From JADJNW01 sp046314415 (GTDB lineage: Bacteria; Bacteroidota; Bacteroidia; Chitinophagales; Saprospiraceae): 9,226 nt of DNA. Shown here one piece after another: positions 1 through 5,585 of this stretch. Below the pieces are notes generated by a model. The model had not been told where the DNA came from and ran no database searches. It worked only from the letters and a program-made list of their open reading frames with translations. Each line of letters begins with the position of its first letter. The stretch's first letter is position 1. Made by a program: the position numbers and the translations under genes. The stretch is taken from assembly GCA_046314415.1 (NCBI GenBank), contig JBKBWT010000248.1, forward strand, positions 1 to 9,226. The letters run 5' to 3'.

Positions 1-2
1 CA

Positions 3-2114
3 TTGGCTGTGAAGTATATTCCTGCGGATGCCGTGAGTAAAATTGAAGTTTTAGAGAAATATAATGAAGTATCAATCCTGAAAGGAAATGATACGAATGA
101 TCGGCTGGCCTTAAATATCAAATTGAAAGAGCATAAGAAAAAGTTTATTTTTGGTGATGTAAGCTTGGGTACTAATTTAGACAAACGTCACCATCTTCAT
201 TCAAATATATTTTACTATAGTCCCAAGTTGACAATCAACAATATAAATGACTACAATACCACCGAAGAGGCTGCACTCAGCTCAGCCGAAATGTTCCGAA
301 TAGTTGGTTTACAATTAGATAATTATGATCCTAAAAGTAGATTCGGAGGTTTTGAAGAATTAAATAGGATAAGAGAGCTAATAATACCTTCTAACATATT
401 TGACCAACAATCCTTATTTGGCGTAGCACAGATAAAAAAAAGGCTTGAAAACAATATAACTTTTGATGCAATATTACTGGGGTTGAACAAAAATGAAGTG
501 GCAAAAAAAACCACAATTAATACGTTTATAGATAGAGCATCAGGCAGTGAACGCAATGAGCAATCCTCTTCTTTAAGCCTCCATACAAATTATGCAAAAT
601 TTAATTTCTCTACCGACCCCAAGAAAAAGTATGTTTTAGCTTATTCATTTCAGTACTCAAACTTACCCATACAGAATATTGACTCTTCTAGAACCTCTTT
701 TTTATCAGAATCCAACTTCATAAAGCAAGAGCTCTATAAAGAAAATCGGACTTTGAATCATGAAGTTCGATGGATTCAGCAGTGGAACAAAAAAATACAA
801 ACTATAAGTCAAGTAAAATTTAATCAAACCCAGTATAAAATAAACCAGCAATGGGGTGTCAATGGCAAGCAAATACCGACTTTGTATTCAACAAATTTAA
901 ATTCATTTTTGCTTACTCAAAATCTTCAGAATCCAAACGATAAATATAATTTATTATGGAAAATTAATTATGCTGTAAATCAGTTTTCCAAAGCGTTTTT
1001 ATTCGTAAAATATGAATATGTGCAACATGATGCTATTGACAGTGCCTCTATTGAAAATGGGGGGATTCGTACAAGCTTATCCAACAGCGGCATAGGTTAT
1101 ACTCAAAATTTTTCAACAACTTATTTTTTATTAGGAAGCCGATTTTTAACGCAAAAAAATAATTTTGAAATAAAAACCGGTTTAGACTATTTTATAGTCA
1201 GATGGAAGGAAAAACTATTATATACCGAAAAAAATGATAATAAATTAACACCTTTTATTGATATTTCTAAACAAATTTATGGAATCGGGAAGCTAAAATT
1301 TAATTACGAATATGATATTGTTTTACCTATGAATGATCAGTTTCATGCAAATTATTTTATTAAAGAATTTAACAAATTCAGGCAAGGGAATACATTTTTA
1401 CGTAATGAACAAATACACCGGATTGGAGTAAATTTAAGTAAATCTTCTTTGCTAAAGGGGCGTAATTTTTTTATAAATCTAGTTTACAATCACACTATTA
1501 ATGCACTAATGTCAGGTTTATCAATTCAAGAAAATAATATAATTGAATCTGTTTTTAATATTAAAAATGCTAAAAATGATTTTATTTTTTCATCAGGAAT
1601 ACAAAAAGTGAAAAGAGATAACAGAATTTTTAATAATTTTCGAGTAATGAACTCGCGTTTTATTCAAGTAATAAATGATTCAGAAGTTTTTATTAATCAA
1701 TATAGCTTTCAAAATGATTTTAACCTGTCGAAGGATTGGAGAAAGCAGGAAATAAGTTTAAATTTGTCGATTTCTTGCAGAAACATTCCCGCAAATCAAG
1801 GTAATGATGCGTGGGTATTTCAAAATGTAGTATCTGCTAACTACAAACAATATTATGGAAAAAGATGGAATTCGGAAATATTTGTCAGTTTTAATCAGTT
1901 GGATGCAGAAACCTTTCAACAAAATACTTTAAATATTTCATCTAACATCAATTTTTCATCCAAAAGCGAAAAATATAATTGGAGCTTAAGGGGATATAAT
2001 TTACTAGATCAAAATTTTATTGGAGAAAATTATGTGAATAATTTTTTTAGTAGAAGTGCAAAATCTTCTATAATTCCTAGGTTATTGATCTTTTCATTTA
2101 CTTATGTTTTCTAA
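3..2114 (+). CDS. TonB-dependent receptor-like outer membrane beta-barrel protein, 5' partial
   Basis: This is the C-terminal part of a Bacteroidota outer membrane receptor. The reading frame is open to the left edge and its first codon is TTG (Leu), so the real start lies outside the window. The first ~45 residues match the end of a TonB plug domain: an IPADAVSKIEVLEKY stretch, then an LNIKLKEHKKKFIFGDVSLG segment. The remaining ~650 residues alternate polar and aromatic positions like beta-strands. The protein ends FSFTYVF; a terminal aromatic residue is the usual BAM recognition signal for barrels. Such receptors take up large nutrients with TonB/ExbBD energy, but no substrate can be read here and no SusD-like gene follows in this window. 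The coding sequence is AT-rich. The stop codon TAA overlaps the insertion point of a small mobile element, which leaves the protein's C-terminus unchanged. Confidence 0.85.
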   Translation: MAVKYIPADAVSKIEVLEKYNEVSILKGNDTNDRLALNIKLKEHKKKFIFGDVSLGTNLDKRHHLHSNIFYYSPKLTINNINDYNTTEEAALSSAEMFRIVGLQLDNYDPKSRFGGFEELNRIRELIIPSNIFDQQSLFGVAQIKKRLENNITFDAILLGLNKNEVAKKTTINTFIDRASGSERNEQSSSLSLHTNYAKFNFSTDPKKKYVLAYSFQYSNLPIQNIDSSRTSFLSESNFIKQELYKENRTLNHEVRWIQQWNKKIQTISQVKFNQTQYKINQQWGVNGKQIPTLYSTNLNSFLLTQNLQNPNDKYNLLWKINYAVNQFSKAFLFVKYEYVQHDAIDSASIENGGIRTSLSNSGIGYTQNFSTTYFLLGSRFLTQKNNFEIKTGLDYFIVRWKEKLLYTEKNDNKLTPFIDISKQIYGIGKLKFNYEYDIVLPMNDQFHANYFIKEFNKFRQGNTFLRNEQIHRIGVNLSKSSLLKGRNFFINLVYNHTINALMSGLSIQENNIIESVFNIKNAKNDFIFSSGIQKVKRDNRIFNNFRVMNSRFIQVINDSEVFINQYSFQNDFNLSKDWRKQEISLNLSISCRNIPANQGNDAWVFQNVVSANYKQYYGKRWNSEIFVSFNQLDAETFQQNTLNISSNINFSSKSEKYNWSLRGYNLLDQNFIGENYVNNFFSRSAKSSIIPRLLIFSFTYVF

Positions 2115-2347
2115 GAAACTGTTAAAATTTAAGTTTATCCACATCTGATAGCGATTAAACGCACTTGCGCCAGGTGGATGAAAGCCTCGGAAGAGGCGGT
2201 TTTACGCCCATAATCCTTGGATAGGCGTTGGCAATTGTCCAACTAGGCGAAGGTTCGCTCGACGATCCAGCGCTTGGGCAGGACCTTAAAAGTCTTAATA
2301 TTTTCGTCTTTTTTGACAATATGTCTTTTTAAATTTTAACAGCTTCT
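2114..2347 (-). mobile_element. Internally deleted IS5-family element (MITE-like), TA target duplication
   Basis: A 234-bp element is bounded by 19-bp inverted repeats: AGAAACTGTTAAAATTTAA at 2114-2132 and the reverse complement of 2329-2347, which differs at one base (AGAAG instead of AGAAA). A TA dinucleotide flanks both ends (2112-2113 and 2348-2349), the target duplication made by many IS5-family (IS427-group) elements. On the minus strand the upstream inverted repeat runs almost directly into the last 62 codons of a transposase, so most of the gene has been deleted while both ends remain. The element could move only if a full-length relative elsewhere supplied transposase. The TA assignment is an inference from the ends; no intact relative is in the window. 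Confidence 0.85.
2135..2323 (-). pseudogene. IS5-family transposase remnant, C-terminal 62 codons with an amber codon
   Basis: Reading the minus strand from 2323 gives HIVKKDENIKTFKVLPKRW, then IVERTFA, a TAG codon (2243-2245), LDNCQRLSKDYGRKTASSEA, FIHLAQVRLIAIRCG, and TAA at 2135-2137. The RW-x-VERTFAW block is the hallmark of IS5-family DDE transposases and holds the third catalytic acidic residue (the Glu). The TAG stands where the family has Trp, so TGG to TAG is a single-base nonsense change. Everything upstream, including both catalytic Asp residues, is gone. The natural C-terminus and stop codon survive just inside the terminal repeat. This fragment cannot encode an active enzyme. Confidence 0.85.
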
Positions 2348-2375
2348 TAATTTCACTAGCAAATTTCGAAAGCGC

Positions 2376-2427
2376 CGAGGCATACTCCGAGCATCACCAT
2401 CCTCCGGGGAATATCTTTTCTGCCTCG
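2376..2427. repeat. GC-rich inverted repeat of unknown origin
   Basis: CGAGGCA (2376-2382) and TGCCTCG (2421-2427) form a 7-bp inverted repeat around a 38-bp spacer that itself contains CTCCG-type runs. The patch of roughly 2370-2445 is clearly richer in G and C than the AT-rich DNA on both sides. I find no convincing protein in it. It might be the remnant of another element or a structured RNA end for the upstream receptor transcript. Confidence 0.35.
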
Positions 2428-2485
2428 CCGCTACACCCGTTACTATATAAAATATTGACTAAGCTTATTTTCTAATATATAATTC

Positions 2486-2521
2486 ATAATGATCTATTTA
2501 TAAAGATAAATAGATCATTAT
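2486..2521 (-). terminator. Perfect 15-bp hairpin after the aspartic protease gene, possible terminator
   Basis: ATAATGATCTATTTA (2486-2500) and its exact reverse complement (2507-2521) enclose a six-base loop. The hairpin starts 14 bases beyond the stop codon of the minus-strand protease gene. Its stem is almost all A/T and no clean T-run follows on the minus strand, so it is an atypical terminator; a transcript-end stabilising hairpin or a protein-binding palindrome are alternatives. A second smaller inverted repeat, ATTCATTTT/AAAATGAAT (2529-2537, 2543-2551), overlaps the stop codon itself. Confidence 0.45.
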
Positions 2522-2535
2522 ATTATAAATTCATT

Positions 2536-3465
2536 TTAAAACAAAATGAATGGTTTGGGTGAAGGCGCCTCCGTCCAAATATGCAACTGATTATTCCGAT
2601 AATCAATCGCCACATTTTTACCAATAAATACGTCAATACCCACCAAGCCATCCAGGCGAAAGCACTCACCGGCATTGTGCTGAAAATCAGTGAGTAACAA
2701 TCCTACATTTTGTAATGATATTTGATCTTCCAGCGTCATCGTTTCAATCGTGACGTAGGTGGCTTCGTTGTAACCGGCAGCCGAACCGGTATAATTCACT
2801 GGATGTGAATTCTTTGCGTAATCTGCTAAATGACTTTGCCAGCTATCGTCCAGTACATTCACGGAAGCACCGGAATCCAAACCCAGGTACATTTTGCGTT
2901 TGGAGCCGATGGTCGTTTCCAGTACCGGCAGATGCCCGCAAATTGAAAACTCAAGTGAATAAGTCGGCGGTTTTTGAAATTGATTATTACGTGATAATGT
3001 AATGGTTTGCTGGCTGTAATTAAAATAAACAATATAGTCTTTTACGATTTGATAACCGATCAAACCTAACAGTGGTGCGCGTCCCAGCGTTTTTTCGAGG
3101 GCAGATAAATCAGCAACTGGTGTCAGTAAATTATTACATTTTACCTTGCCCCAGGAAAAGTTATTTACTTTCATGGCGTGGAGCGCTTCGGTGCCGCCGA
3201 CCGCCGTGCGCGTAGCCCCGACGTTTTTAACCAGTTTTTTGTCCGTAAAATGGGTTTGATTCAAGGTCAAATGCGAAGCGCCGGTGTCGAATAGAAAATA
3301 ACCTTTTTTGCCATCCACCTCGGCTTGTACGAGCATCAGTTTTTTGACCACTTCATACTGGAAAGTTTCGCCCGAAAGGATCGGGTGCGTGGTCGTCGGA
3401 TTGTAAACATTGGTCATGCTGCACAGCAATAGCATTGCCGCAGCGAGGGTTACGGGTGATTTCAT
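2536..3465 (-). CDS. Secreted two-lobed retropepsin-like aspartic protease
   Basis: This 309-residue protein carries two aspartyl protease lobes in one chain. Lobe 1 has DTGAS at 60-64 and a closing LGLIGYQIVKDYIVYFNY segment (about 133-150). Lobe 2 has DSGAS at 197-201 and a closing LVGIDVFIGKNVAIDY segment (about 274-289). Each lobe repeats the active-site loop and downstream hydrophobic-Gly pattern of the bacterial aspartyl_protease/retropepsin families. Both catalytic Asp residues are present, so an intramolecular pepsin-style active site is possible. The N-terminus (MKSPVTLAAAMLLLCSM) looks like a signal peptide. The Cys at 15 is not in a good lipobox, so I would not call a lipoprotein. 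The ATG at 3463-3465 is preferred because the signal peptide starts there; no Shine-Dalgarno is seen, as usual in this phylum. The gene stands alone, with no operon partner, and its natural substrate is unknown. Confidence 0.85.
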   Translation of the reverse strand: MKSPVTLAAAMLLLCSMTNVYNPTTTHPILSGETFQYEVVKKLMLVQAEVDGKKGYFLFDTGASHLTLNQTHFTDKKLVKNVGATRTAVGGTEALHAMKVNNFSWGKVKCNNLLTPVADLSALEKTLGRAPLLGLIGYQIVKDYIVYFNYSQQTITLSRNNQFQKPPTYSLEFSICGHLPVLETTIGSKRKMYLGLDSGASVNVLDDSWQSHLADYAKNSHPVNYTGSAAGYNEATYVTIETMTLEDQISLQNVGLLLTDFQHNAGECFRLDGLVGIDVFIGKNVAIDYRNNQLHIWTEAPSPKPFILF

Positions 3466-3731
3466 TGTTTAGTCGGGTTGATTTCTAAAAATGTGAGATT
3501 TGAAAAGTGAGAGGAGAAACCACAAGCGCTCCGCTCAACTTTTCATCTCAGTCGGGAATTAAATGCAAAATTTTGTTGTGCATTTTATTGTATAGACGCG
3601 TAGGTTGTTGGAAGGGTTGCAATTTTGCAAATAGTATTTTCAAGTAATATTTAGAATTTGGCAAATTGAAGCCTGTTCGATTTTCATTTTATGCTAAAAG
3701 TATAATATAGGCGGGAACTTTCCAGTAGTGT

Positions 3732-3739
3732 CAAACGTA
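3732..3739 (-). promoter_or_regulatory. Possible -7 box (TACGTTTG) for the aspartic protease gene
   Basis: On the minus strand this reads TACGTTTG, a match to the Bacteroidota -7 consensus TAnnTTTG. It is the only such match I found between here and the protease start. It would give a 5' UTR of roughly 260 nt, and no -33 box at the usual spacing is evident, so the assignment is weak. Confidence 0.25.
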
Positions 3740-3748
3740 TTATAGGGG

Positions 3749-3767
3749 CGCCAAAGAAAATTTGGCG
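3749..3767. repeat. Perfect 7-bp hairpin (CGCCAAA-gaaaa-TTTGGCG)
   Basis: Seven base pairs close a five-base GAAAA loop. No T-run follows on either strand, so it is not a standard intrinsic terminator. It lies about 60 bp upstream of leader copy A and close to the proposed protease promoter, so it could be an operator or a leftover transcript end. Confidence 0.4.
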
Positions 3768-3826
3768 TTACAACAATTTAATCTTTGGTGCGTTGATAGA
3801 AACGGTGTACAACATTGAGATTTTAA

Positions 3827-3923
3827 TTTATCTTTGCACCTGCATTTTTAACAAATTTGATGCCAATCCACTTGGCATTACGGTGCTGACGGGGTTTTGG
3901 CGCTTATGATGCTTACCGAGATT
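3827..3923 (+). repeat. Promoter-leader module, copy A
   Basis: This 97-bp block repeats at 5586-5680 with a 2-bp length difference. It contains a -7 box TATCTTTGC (3829-3837; consensus TAnnTTTG), about 20 bases of A/T-rich sequence, and a 65-bp core (3859-3923) that is base-for-base identical to copy B. The core begins with the hairpin ATGCCAA-TCCAC-TTGGCAT (3860-3878), which overlaps a nine-codon ORF MPIHLALRC. It then has CGGT (3881-3884) able to pair with ACCG (3915-3918). Here the module is not followed by a helicase gene. The next gene is the small HTH protein about 200 bases downstream, with no intrinsic terminator visible between them. Copy A may therefore drive the HTH cassette, or be a leader left behind by a lost gene. 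Confidence 0.85.
3860..3889 (+). CDS. Nine-codon upstream ORF in leader copy A (MPIHLALRC)
   Basis: ATG at 3860 to TGA at 3887-3889 encodes MPIHLALRC. The same ORF is present unchanged in copy B. Its start codon lies in the 5' arm of a 7-bp hairpin. Because the whole 65-bp core is identical, conservation of the peptide cannot be separated from conservation of the RNA. Translation is speculative. Confidence 0.25.
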   Translation: MPIHLALRC

Positions 3924-4016
3924 TACTAAATAAATGCTTCCTAATTGTAATCATTTCAAGATAGTTTAGTTAAATTTTCAATAAATCTTGTCTTTTTGTA
4001 AAATTCCTTTTAATTT

Positions 4017-4052
4017 ACCACTGTTTTTACCACTGTTTTTACCACTGTTTTT
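4017..4052. repeat. Three exact tandem copies of a 12-bp unit (ACCACTGTTTTT)
   Basis: The unit ACCACTGTTTTT occurs three times head to tail without mismatch, at 4017-4028, 4029-4040 and 4041-4052. It ends about 75 bp before the HTH coding region. The period is close to one helical turn, so it could be an array of binding sites for the adjacent HTH protein, or simply a slippage-prone microsatellite-like tract. Confidence 0.9.
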
Positions 4053-4105
4053 TCTTGTAGAGAAAACAAATTAAAAAGAACGGTTTTGCCACAAACACAC
4101 TTATT

Positions 4106-4121
4106 ACAAGCTTGCGCTTGT
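4106..4121. promoter_or_regulatory. Palindrome (ACAAGC-TTGC-GCTTGT) before the HTH gene, possible operator
   Basis: Six-base arms flank a four-base centre immediately upstream of the HTH gene's likely ATG starts (4129 or 4153). A palindrome here would suit an autoregulatory site for the protein it precedes. The GTG at 4120 would lie inside it, another reason to doubt that start. Confidence 0.35.
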
Positions 4122-4128
4122 GAAAGAG

Positions 4129-4353
4129 ATGATATTGTTTAACAAAACCATAATGGAAATGCAATCAGAAAAACAAACCGCTAAAACCCGTCAGGAAATG
4201 GCTGCCAAGTACGGCATTAATGTCAAAACGTTCTATCGCTGGCTCAAGAAAGCTAGTATTCAACTCAGCGGTGGCAGAGTGACCCCTGCCGAACAGGAAT
4301 TGATTTATCAAAAATTTGGCAAACCCAAGCGGATGCAAATGGAAAAAGTGTGA
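4129..4353 (+). CDS. Small helix-turn-helix protein
   Basis: This basic protein of about 74 residues from the ATG at 4129 (66 from the ATG at 4153) contains a compact helix-turn-helix. TRQEMAAKYGINVKTFYRWL has the small residues, turn (YGIN) and recognition helix (VKTFYRWLKKA) typical of resolvase/transposase-type and MerR-like HTH units. A second conserved-looking block, RVTPAEQELIYQKFGKP, follows. Its layout reminds me of small Bacteroidota HTH families such as DUF4248, where a similar TP-x-Q-x-x-I-x-x-x-x-G-x-P tail follows the HTH, but I cannot confirm membership. There is no catalytic domain, so it is probably a DNA-binding regulator and not a transposase. It could also be extended to a GTG at 4120, but that codon falls within a palindrome. 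It is flanked by short tandem repeats on both sides (4017-4052 and 4351-4390), a possible sign of its own binding arrays. Confidence 0.6.
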   Translation: MILFNKTIMEMQSEKQTAKTRQEMAAKYGINVKTFYRWLKKASIQLSGGRVTPAEQELIYQKFGKPKRMQMEKV

Positions 4354-4390
4354 ATGCCCGAAAATGCCCTACTTTGCCCGGAAATGCCCG
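4351..4390. repeat. Four-unit 10-bp array with TGCCC in exact helical phase
   Basis: TGCCC begins at 4355, 4365, 4375 and 4385, an exact 10-bp period, mostly within AAATGCCCG units. The array starts at the stop codon of the HTH gene. It lies just upstream of a possible -7 box (4413-4420) for the lipoprotein gene. Sites repeated once per DNA turn on one face of the helix suit cooperative binding of a small regulator. Confidence 0.8.
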
Positions 4391-4412
4391 AAATGGGTAT
4401 TGGGAAAAGGGT

Positions 4413-4420
4413 TATTTTTG
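4413..4420 (+). promoter_or_regulatory. Possible -7 box (TATTTTTG) for the lipoprotein operon
   Basis: TATTTTTG matches the Bacteroidota -7 consensus TAnnTTTG. It would start transcription near 4426, giving a 5' UTR of about 110 nt before the lipoprotein gene. No well-spaced -33 box is visible; the 10-bp TGCCC array would then occupy roughly -75 to -35, where an activator or repressor could act. The TGCCC-rich DNA and this UTR (4354-4535) encode no convincing protein. Confidence 0.35.
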
Positions 4421-4535
4421 TGACTGTCAGTGCAGCTATTTTCACAAGGCGCCAAGGAAAAGCGCTATGCTGGCAGGAGGCCATCCCGAAAACTCCTGGA
4501 ATAAGAAGTAGTGTATCAAACCTTTATTTATTATT

Positions 4536-5195
4536 ATGAAAAAAGCTTTGTCTTTTGTTTTTGTTTGTACTGTTTCACTTTTGTTTTTTACAGCTTGTGA
4601 AAAACAAGAAGTTTTAGAAACAACTTCTTATGAAGAGCCAATTATTGAACAAATTCAAAACCAATTTGTCACACAAAAAATCTCCACAACTTTTGATTTG
4701 CTTGATATTAATTATGAAAAAATAGAACAACTTTTAGGTCTGGAATCTCTCAAAAAAGAGGATTTCAATTTTGAAAACCTCTTTTCAACTAAAATTGTAG
4801 AAGGGGAAGCGGTTATAGCTCCTTACAAATTTAATACATCCCATTTGCGCCTAGCTTTGGTTTTTGTTAAATTACCAGAGGGATTTAACACCCCCTTTCT
4901 AGTTAAAACAACGAATGGAGAAGTAGTGTATTTAGACTTGGCAAATAACAATGTTATACATGTAAACAAAAAAGATAGTAAATTACAATTCAAAGCGCAA
5001 CAGTTAGCACTTCAGAGTGGTGATTTTGTAACTTTAAGAGGAAAAGGGAAGTGTACTGGCCAGGCTGTAGCGGATTGTATGAATGATGGATATACCAATC
5101 ATGGTTGGACCTCAGTAGGACTACTTGTTTTATCTGCAGTCGTCTGGGAAACAGTAGTAGTTATGGCTGTTGCTTGTACTGTTGCAAATTGTTAA
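4536..5195 (+). CDS. Lipoprotein with a four-cysteine hydrophobic C-terminal segment, function unknown
   Basis: I do not recognise the family. The 219-residue protein begins with a lipoprotein signal: MKKALSFVFVCTVSLLFFTA, then Cys21-Glu-Lys, so it is probably lipidated at Cys21 and exported. Residues 22-165 form an acidic-to-neutral soluble part with alternating strand-like segments (about 85-165). The C-terminal 50 residues differ sharply. GKGKC173 leads to DC181MNDGYTNHGWTSV, a 20-residue hydrophobic stretch (about 192-213), and then AC214TVANC219, with a Cys as the final residue. Two Cys pairs bracketing a hydrophobic helix suggest disulfides or a processed C-terminal peptide; a membrane hairpin is also possible. 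The gene is very AT-rich (16 G/C of 60 bases at 4681-4740, against 36 of 60 at 6061-6120 in the helicase). Twelve bases separate it from the following membrane-protein gene, so the two are probably co-transcribed. Confidence 0.75.
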   Translation: MKKALSFVFVCTVSLLFFTACEKQEVLETTSYEEPIIEQIQNQFVTQKISTTFDLLDINYEKIEQLLGLESLKKEDFNFENLFSTKIVEGEAVIAPYKFNTSHLRLALVFVKLPEGFNTPFLVKTTNGEVVYLDLANNNVIHVNKKDSKLQFKAQQLALQSGDFVTLRGKGKCTGQAVADCMNDGYTNHGWTSVGLLVLSAVVWETVVVMAVACTVANC

Positions 5196-5207
5196 ATTCT
5201 AATTTAT

Positions 5208-5468
5208 ATGTATATGATTCTCAAAAATGTTTTTATTTTTTACTTATTCTTGTTTATCCCATTAATAATATTGGTACTCTTAGCCGCACAAGGGTTAATA
5301 AATTCGCTTACATTCTTTATTTGTTTGCTAATTTATGCCCTCGTTTACAATCCAGCAATTTGTGGAATGAGACTTATTAGCATGGACAAAATCAAACAAA
5401 GTGATTTTTTTAAGAATTTTATTCCTTTTTGGAGTAAAAAATATTTCAAGTCGCTTTTCTGGGGTTGA
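5208..5468 (+). CDS. Small two-helix membrane protein, function unknown
   Basis: This 86-residue protein has two predicted transmembrane helices (about 5-28 and 32-48). A basic, aromatic tail of about 38 residues follows: NPAICGMRLISMDKIK, then DFFKNFIPFWSKKYF. The positive tail would place both ends in the cytoplasm. It starts 12 bases after the lipoprotein stop; a second ATG at 5214 would shorten it by two residues. It is as AT-rich as the lipoprotein gene (12 G/C of 60 bases at 5221-5280). No known domain is recognised. By position and size it could be an immunity, anchoring or export partner of the lipoprotein, but that rests on context only. A terminator follows closely, so it is the last gene of the unit. 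Confidence 0.7.
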   Translation: MYMILKNVFIFYLFLFIPLIILVLLAAQGLINSLTFFICLLIYALVYNPAICGMRLISMDKIKQSDFFKNFIPFWSKKYFKSLFWG

Positions 5469-5483
5469 TATTAACTTTTTAAG

Positions 5484-5526
5484 TTGGGTAACTTACTTAG
5501 AACGAGTTACCCGATTCTATTTTTTC
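5484..5526 (+). terminator. Intrinsic terminator after the membrane-protein gene
   Basis: GGGTAACT (5486-5493) pairs perfectly with AGTTACCC (5505-5512) around an 11-base loop, with a T-A and T-G extension at the base. A T-rich run (CTATTTTTTC) follows. It lies about 15 bases past the 5468 stop codon and separates the cassette from leader copy B. Confidence 0.7.
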
Positions 5527-5585
5527 GGCGTTGAACTATTTTCGCCACCGCAGCGTTAGCAGATCGGGTGCAAGTGAAAAATTCT

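Larger units (their letters stand above)
3466..3826. other. Gene-free stretch upstream of the protease and of leader copy A
   Basis: No ORF with protein character is seen here. The stretch holds short inverted repeats, including AAATGCA/TGCATTT at 3561-3567 and 3579-3585 and TTGCAA twice in TTGCAATTTTGCAA (about 3618-3631). It also has a hairpin at 3749-3767. From about 3761 onward it aligns loosely with the DNA before leader copy B (about 5524 onward), sharing spaced blocks such as GGCGTT and GCGTT. The duplication may therefore reach further upstream than the clear repeat. Confidence 0.5.

Noticed and set aside
4017..4052. CRISPR-like array
   Set aside because: Units are 12 bp, contiguous and without spacers, and no cas gene is present.
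4120..4128. GTG start for the HTH protein
   Set aside because: The codon lies within a 16-bp palindrome, and ATG codons at 4129 and 4153 give the same domain.
4354..4539. ORF of 61 codons between the HTH and lipoprotein genes
   Set aside because: Its N-terminus is the translated 10-bp TGCCC array, it has no domain-like pattern, and it overlaps the lipoprotein start. More likely promoter and 5' UTR.
5105..5380. ORF of 91 codons across the lipoprotein-membrane protein junction
   Set aside because: It is out of frame with two better-supported genes (lipobox protein and two-helix protein) and shows no protein character of its own.
4536..5468. Calling the lipoprotein and membrane protein a bacteriocin-immunity pair
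   Set aside because: No double-glycine leader, no transporter or modification gene, and no recognised family; context alone is too weak for a functional name.
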